A DNA stretch of 64,000 nt from Echinicola vietnamensis DSM 17526 (GTDB lineage: Bacteria > Bacteroidota > Bacteroidia > Cytophagales > Cyclobacteriaceae): contig NC_019904.1 of assembly GCF_000325705.1 (NCBI RefSeq), positions 4,528,001 to 4,592,000 of the forward strand, read 5' to 3'. The position numbers and the translations under genes are program-made. The notes below the pieces were generated by a model. It worked only from the letters and a program-made list of their open reading frames with translations, did no database searches and was not told the origin of the DNA. This document shows positions 61,701-64,000 of the stretch, in pieces (position 1 is the first letter of the stretch; the number at the start of each line of letters is the position of its first letter).

Positions 61701-62339
61701 AAGCAAAAGCTGGAGAAAATCGGCCCGATCAACCCGATGGCCATGGAGGCTTATGATGAGATCAAAGAACGCCATGTTTTTATCACCAGTCAAAAAGAAG
61801 ACCTGACCAAGGCCAAGAATTCCTTAATGGACACCATCAAGGAAATTGACACCGTGGCCAAAGAAACCTTTTTGGAGGCCTTTGAACAGATCAAGACGAA
61901 CTTTATCAAAGTATTCAGGAGCCTCTTTACTGCAGAAGATGACTGCGACCTGAAGCTGACCGATCCGGACAATCCCCTGGAAAGCACCATTGAGATCATG
62001 GCCAAACCCAAGGGAAAAAGGCCGCTCACCATTAACCAGCTTTCAGGTGGGGAAAAGACCTTGACGGCCACTTCCCTACTCTTTTCCATTTACCTGCTGA
62101 AGCCTGCACCATTTTGTATCTTTGACGAGGTGGATGCTCCGCTGGACGATGCCAACATCGACAAATTCAACCAAATCATCCAAAAATTCTCCCACGAATC
62201 CCAGTTCATCATCGTCACCCATAACAAGCGCACGATGGCAAGCACCGACATCATCTATGGCATCACCATGATCGAGGCGGGTGTCTCCCGCGTGGTTCCG
62301 GTGGATCTGAGGGAATTGGAAGATATTATTGAAGATTAG
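58785..62339 (+). CDS. smc: Chromosome segregation protein SMC
   Basis: 1184 residues, full length. The N-terminal head starts LTKLEIKGFKSFGDKV with Walker A GPNGCGKSN at 31-39 and the conserved DAIRWVLGEQ. Two long coiled coils (about 170-500 and 680-1020) flank a hinge (about 510-670; AIENYLESYMNYYVVETEAQ, GKANFFVLEHFERF). The C-terminal head has the ABC signature QLSGGEKTLTA (about 1085) and Walker B FCIFDEVDAPLDDANI. It organises and separates chromosomes as an ATP-driven dimer with ScpA and ScpB, whose genes are not adjacent. Its own promoter is visible upstream, just right of the IS. Confidence 0.97.
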   Translation: MQLTKLEIKGFKSFGDKVTIHFDKGITGIVGPNGCGKSNVVDAIRWVLGEQKTRMLRSDKMENVIFNGTKNRKPTNMAEVSLTFENTKNLLPTEYTHVTITRRYYRSGDSEYLLNGIACRLKDINNLFMDTGIQSNSYAIIELKMIDELLNDKNNSRRDLFEEAAGISKFKTRKKETLKKLDDTDADLDRVEDLLYEIEKNLKSLEKQAKQAAKYFEIKKSYKASSIALAKKSVKTHTDNLINTNEKITAENDRKLQINNEITTKEAELEKFKSDLIHKEKLLSTRQKTLNEHVNKIRQFESEKKIKNERLRFLEDRALKLREQIDQDRKSNDRAGFSIRSLEQEKEVAEKLLAEKELTVQGLKEEYEEQKSAHAIQQERQKVLSKDYASRKDTIYQLSKELEIKQIQLSSLKQELEKTASDDDSQEANLASFEERMVLLKDELDAKTDQLQRLKSQEEDQNQKIEDANRTIELIREEVTQLGRKLDAKQNEFNLTKSLVENLEGFPEAIKFLKKKSSWGKDTPLLSDILTTSENYRVAIENYLESYMNYYVVETEAQAIAAVNLLSDAARGKANFFVLEHFERFRPAQNKLFANAIAATEIIEFDEKYSKLISYILDDVYIVRGEITDIPQDNDAIFITESGKFTKRKFSISGGSVGLFEGKRIGRAKNLEKLEVEIKELHKKVSAARSNLDKNVSDLMKLKEVSYKKDIENLQSEISEVNQQYISIKTKKEQLAEMLSTNANKREDILEKIESLSAEVDEIGPKLQEAKDGFDGMEEELEIMNDHLLQEEESLAVRSSNYNQENIQYHQHLNKVNSLEQEISFKKTAFENSKDRIEKSQGELSSIDQEIKGLLDNNEIKDDELIELYTEKEAIETGVTEAEKNYYASRGDIDEMEKGIRAISKQKEGIDTIIMELQNALNEIKLKLSSMKERLSVEFEIDLDALMEEDPEVDEAYQEKSTEQIREEVSKAKQKLEKIGPINPMAMEAYDEIKERHVFITSQKEDLTKAKNSLMDTIKEIDTVAKETFLEAFEQIKTNFIKVFRSLFTAEDDCDLKLTDPDNPLESTIEIMAKPKGKRPLTINQLSGGEKTLTATSLLFSIYLLKPAPFCIFDEVDAPLDDANIDKFNQIIQKFSHESQFIIVTHNKRTMASTDIIYGITMIEAGVSRVVPVDLRELEDIIED

Positions 62340-62373
62340 TTTTAGCGGCCATAAATAAACTACTGCATCAACT

Positions 62374-62421
62374 GCCCCTCGTTTGCAACGAGGGGCTTAC
62401 GAGCAGGGCATTTGCAATGCC
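62374..62421. terminator. Tandem hairpins between smc and the radical SAM gene
   Basis: GCCCCTCGTT (62374-62383) and AACGAGGGGC (62387-62396) form a perfect 10-bp stem around TGC. Just after it GGCATT/AATGCC (62407-62421) forms another stem, again around TGC. It sits between convergent genes and probably ends both transcripts, though T-runs are short. The shared T-T-T-G-C-A-A centre of both stems is curious. Confidence 0.6.
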
Positions 62422-62432
62422 TCTATCCTACC

Positions 62433-64000
62433 TCAAAAAATCAGCAATCCTTGTTCCCTTAAAATCTCCCAAACCTCAGATTCCACCAAATCCTCAAAGT
62501 CCCCCATGGTCGCTTCGTAGTCCTCCCAAATCACCTGAAGACGGTTTAATGGTTGATCATAGGAAACCTGCGTCAAAAGGCCAGCCACCCACTCACCAAA
62601 CTCCAATGGCAACTCCATGGCAAAATCCTCCTTTTTGCCCGAAAACACCAATTCCACAAACCCTTCCTCTTCTGCATCCTGCAAGTCCGGCTGTGCTCCT
62701 ATCCAAACAATCCGCTGGTGCTTTTTATAGGCCAAGGGCGGCTCCTCCAGCAATTGCTGCCGGATATAATTTTCAGGAATGGTAGTGGCAGGAATTTCAA
62801 AATCAAACCATTTATCCAATGGCATGTCAAAACCTATCCCGTGCATGTAATTAAACAAGGATTTTCGAAGTCCTTCGGAAAAAGCCGCATGGTCCACCCC
62901 CAAGGGATCTTCATACTCCACCTCATTATTGGCAAAGGGTGCCAAGCTAAGGTCAGTACGTTGTACGCCGAATGCCGCCGGATTTAGCCCCACGGGGCTA
63001 TGGGCCGTCATCGCAAACCGGTGCCAAAAACCGGATTGTAACACCCCTTCTTCAAATAACTGCCGAACCATTTCCAACGAATCCACGGTTTCTTGTGCTG
63101 TCTGCGTGGGATAGCCATACATCAAGTAAGCATGCACCATGATGCCCGATTGGGTGAGGTGGTGAGTTACACGGGCCACCTGCGCCACCGTCACGCCCTT
63201 CTTGATCAATCCCAGCAAACGATCTGACGCCACTTCCAATCCTCCGGAAATGGCAATACAGCCGGAAGCCCGCAATAACCGGCAAAGGTCTGCAGTAAAA
63301 TTACTCTCAAAACGGATGTTGGTCCACCATACCACTATCAACCCCCGACGTAAAATCTCAAGTGCCAAGTCCCGCATCAAAGCGGGAGGCGCTGCTTCAT
63401 CCACAAAGTGGAAGCCATTGGTACCGGTCTTGGCCATGATTTCCTCAATCCGATCACACAGCATAGCGGCCGTAATGGGCTCATAACGTCCAATGTAATC
63501 CAAAGAAATGTCGCAAAAAGTACATTTCCCCCAGTAGCAGCCATGTGCCAAAGTCAGCTTGTTCCATCTACCATCACTCCACAACCGGTGCATGGGATTG
63601 GCCACCTCAATCACCGAAAGATAATCCCCCAAGGGCAAATCAGCATAATCAGGGGTGCCGACATCCCGCTGCGCCACATCCTTGACGGAAGGATTATTAA
63701 ACTGCCGCACTTCTCCATCCACCCGAACAAATGTCCGCTTTAATTCCTTCAGTGTACGGTGACCGTCAAGGTGCTCCAGAAGCAGCCGAACAGGAGCTTC
63801 TCCATCATCCAAGGTAATAAAATCCACGTAGTCAAAGATCCTCGGATCCTTTAATGTCCGGAGCTCTGTGTTGGGATAGCCTCCTCCCATCCAGACCTTG
63901 AGACCTGGATAGCGGGCTTTTAGGTACTGCCCACACCTGAGTCCTCCATAAAGATTCCCAGGAAAAGGAATGGACAAGGCCACAGACGCAGGATCGAATG
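62433..64000 (-). CDS. B12-binding-domain radical SAM protein (5' end beyond right edge)
   Basis: The frame is open to the window's last base, so the N-terminus is missing; the GTG at 63983 is only internal. The visible part first gives the end of a cobalamin-binding-like domain (IPFPGNLYGGLRCGQYLKAR, GLKVWMGGGYPN). The radical SAM core follows with the iron-sulfur cluster motif HGCYWGKCTFCDIS (C-x3... spaced as C-x4-C-x2-C by eye in this family), then HFVDEAAPPALM and ISGGLEVASDRLLGLIKKG. The last 200 residues form a family-specific tail. Such enzymes use S-adenosylmethionine for radical methylation or rearrangement; the substrate is unknown. It converges with smc. Confidence 0.85.
   Translation of the reverse strand, partial: FDPASVALSIPFPGNLYGGLRCGQYLKARYPGLKVWMGGGYPNTELRTLKDPRIFDYVDFITLDDGEAPVRLLLEHLDGHRTLKELKRTFVRVDGEVRQFNNPSVKDVAQRDVGTPDYADLPLGDYLSVIEVANPMHRLWSDGRWNKLTLAHGCYWGKCTFCDISLDYIGRYEPITAAMLCDRIEEIMAKTGTNGFHFVDEAAPPALMRDLALEILRRGLIVVWWTNIRFESNFTADLCRLLRASGCIAISGGLEVASDRLLGLIKKGVTVAQVARVTHHLTQSGIMVHAYLMYGYPTQTAQETVDSLEMVRQLFEEGVLQSGFWHRFAMTAHSPVGLNPAAFGVQRTDLSLAPFANNEVEYEDPLGVDHAAFSEGLRKSLFNYMHGIGFDMPLDKWFDFEIPATTIPENYIRQQLLEEPPLAYKKHQRIVWIGAQPDLQDAEEEGFVELVFSGKKEDFAMELPLEFGEWVAGLLTQVSYDQPLNRLQVIWEDYEATMGDFEDLVESEVWEILREQGLLIF

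Noticed and set aside
1..64000. CRISPR arrays, tRNA, rRNA or a replication origin
   Set aside because: I saw no regularly spaced direct repeats, no tRNA T-arm signatures and no rRNA-like sequence. Only a full covariance-model scan would settle this.

Overview
The window looks like chromosomal DNA of a marine-type Bacteroidota of the order Cytophagales; a Cyclobacteriaceae-like member (the Echinicola / Algoriphagus / Cyclobacterium group) is my best guess. The basis is protein content, not 16S: LytTR two-component genes, a TonB-dependent OMP_b-brl_3 receptor, FISUMP lipoprotein, DUF5060 protein, several sulfatases, a DUF4372-type IS4 transposase, and TAnnTTTG-like promoter elements. I saw no rRNA, tRNA or CRISPR array.

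Layout. (1) 1-16.3 kb is an exopolysaccharide/capsule locus, nearly all on the minus strand. The first block is two GT4 glycosyltransferases (one cut by the left edge), a polysaccharide pyruvyl transferase, a Wzx-type flippase, ManC and UDP-glucuronate decarboxylase, tightly packed. Wzc and Wza follow. A 1.46-kb AT-rich non-coding stretch and an orphan LytTR response regulator on the plus strand come next. The second block is UDP-glucuronate 4-epimerase (with a 48-codon ORF behind it), an initiating sugar-phosphate transferase and Wzi. Together these supply GDP-mannose, UDP-xylose and UDP-galacturonate, start the repeat unit on lipid, decorate it with pyruvate, flip it, export it and attach it. 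UDP-glucose dehydrogenase and a Wzy polymerase are not in the window. (2) 16.6-20.1 kb holds a CPYC-type thioredoxin-reductase-like flavoprotein and topoisomerase III. (3) 20.5-33.4 kb is a scavenging and cell-surface region: sulfatase plus DUF5060 protein in one operon, a single-domain response regulator, an exported metallophosphatase, VOC and SRPBCC proteins, a PI-PLC-like lipoprotein, a second sulfatase and a FISUMP lipoprotein. (4) 33.8-54.9 kb is mixed housekeeping: exonuclease, EcsC, YfcE-type phosphodiesterase, DUF808, an aldehyde dehydrogenase, PDH E1-beta, a PagL-like protein, a TonB receptor divergent from a LytS/LytR pair, a guanine-deaminase-like enzyme, a PLP decarboxylase, a short LeuA and Ffh. 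(5) 55-64 kb holds a dispersed repeat, a 168-bp palindromic element, an intact IS4-family element with a 7-bp target duplication, SMC, and a B12-binding radical SAM enzyme cut by the right edge.

The most notable unexplained content is non-coding. A repeat of about 0.55-0.78 kb occurs three times (36.2, 41.0 and 55.4 kb). It has imperfect inverted ends around CAGGGCAAACxC and is built of tiny hairpin modules. It has no credible ORF. A fourth site carries only its outer flank. A separate palindromic element lies beside the IS, and two strong hairpins near 55.2 kb bracket a possible small RNA.
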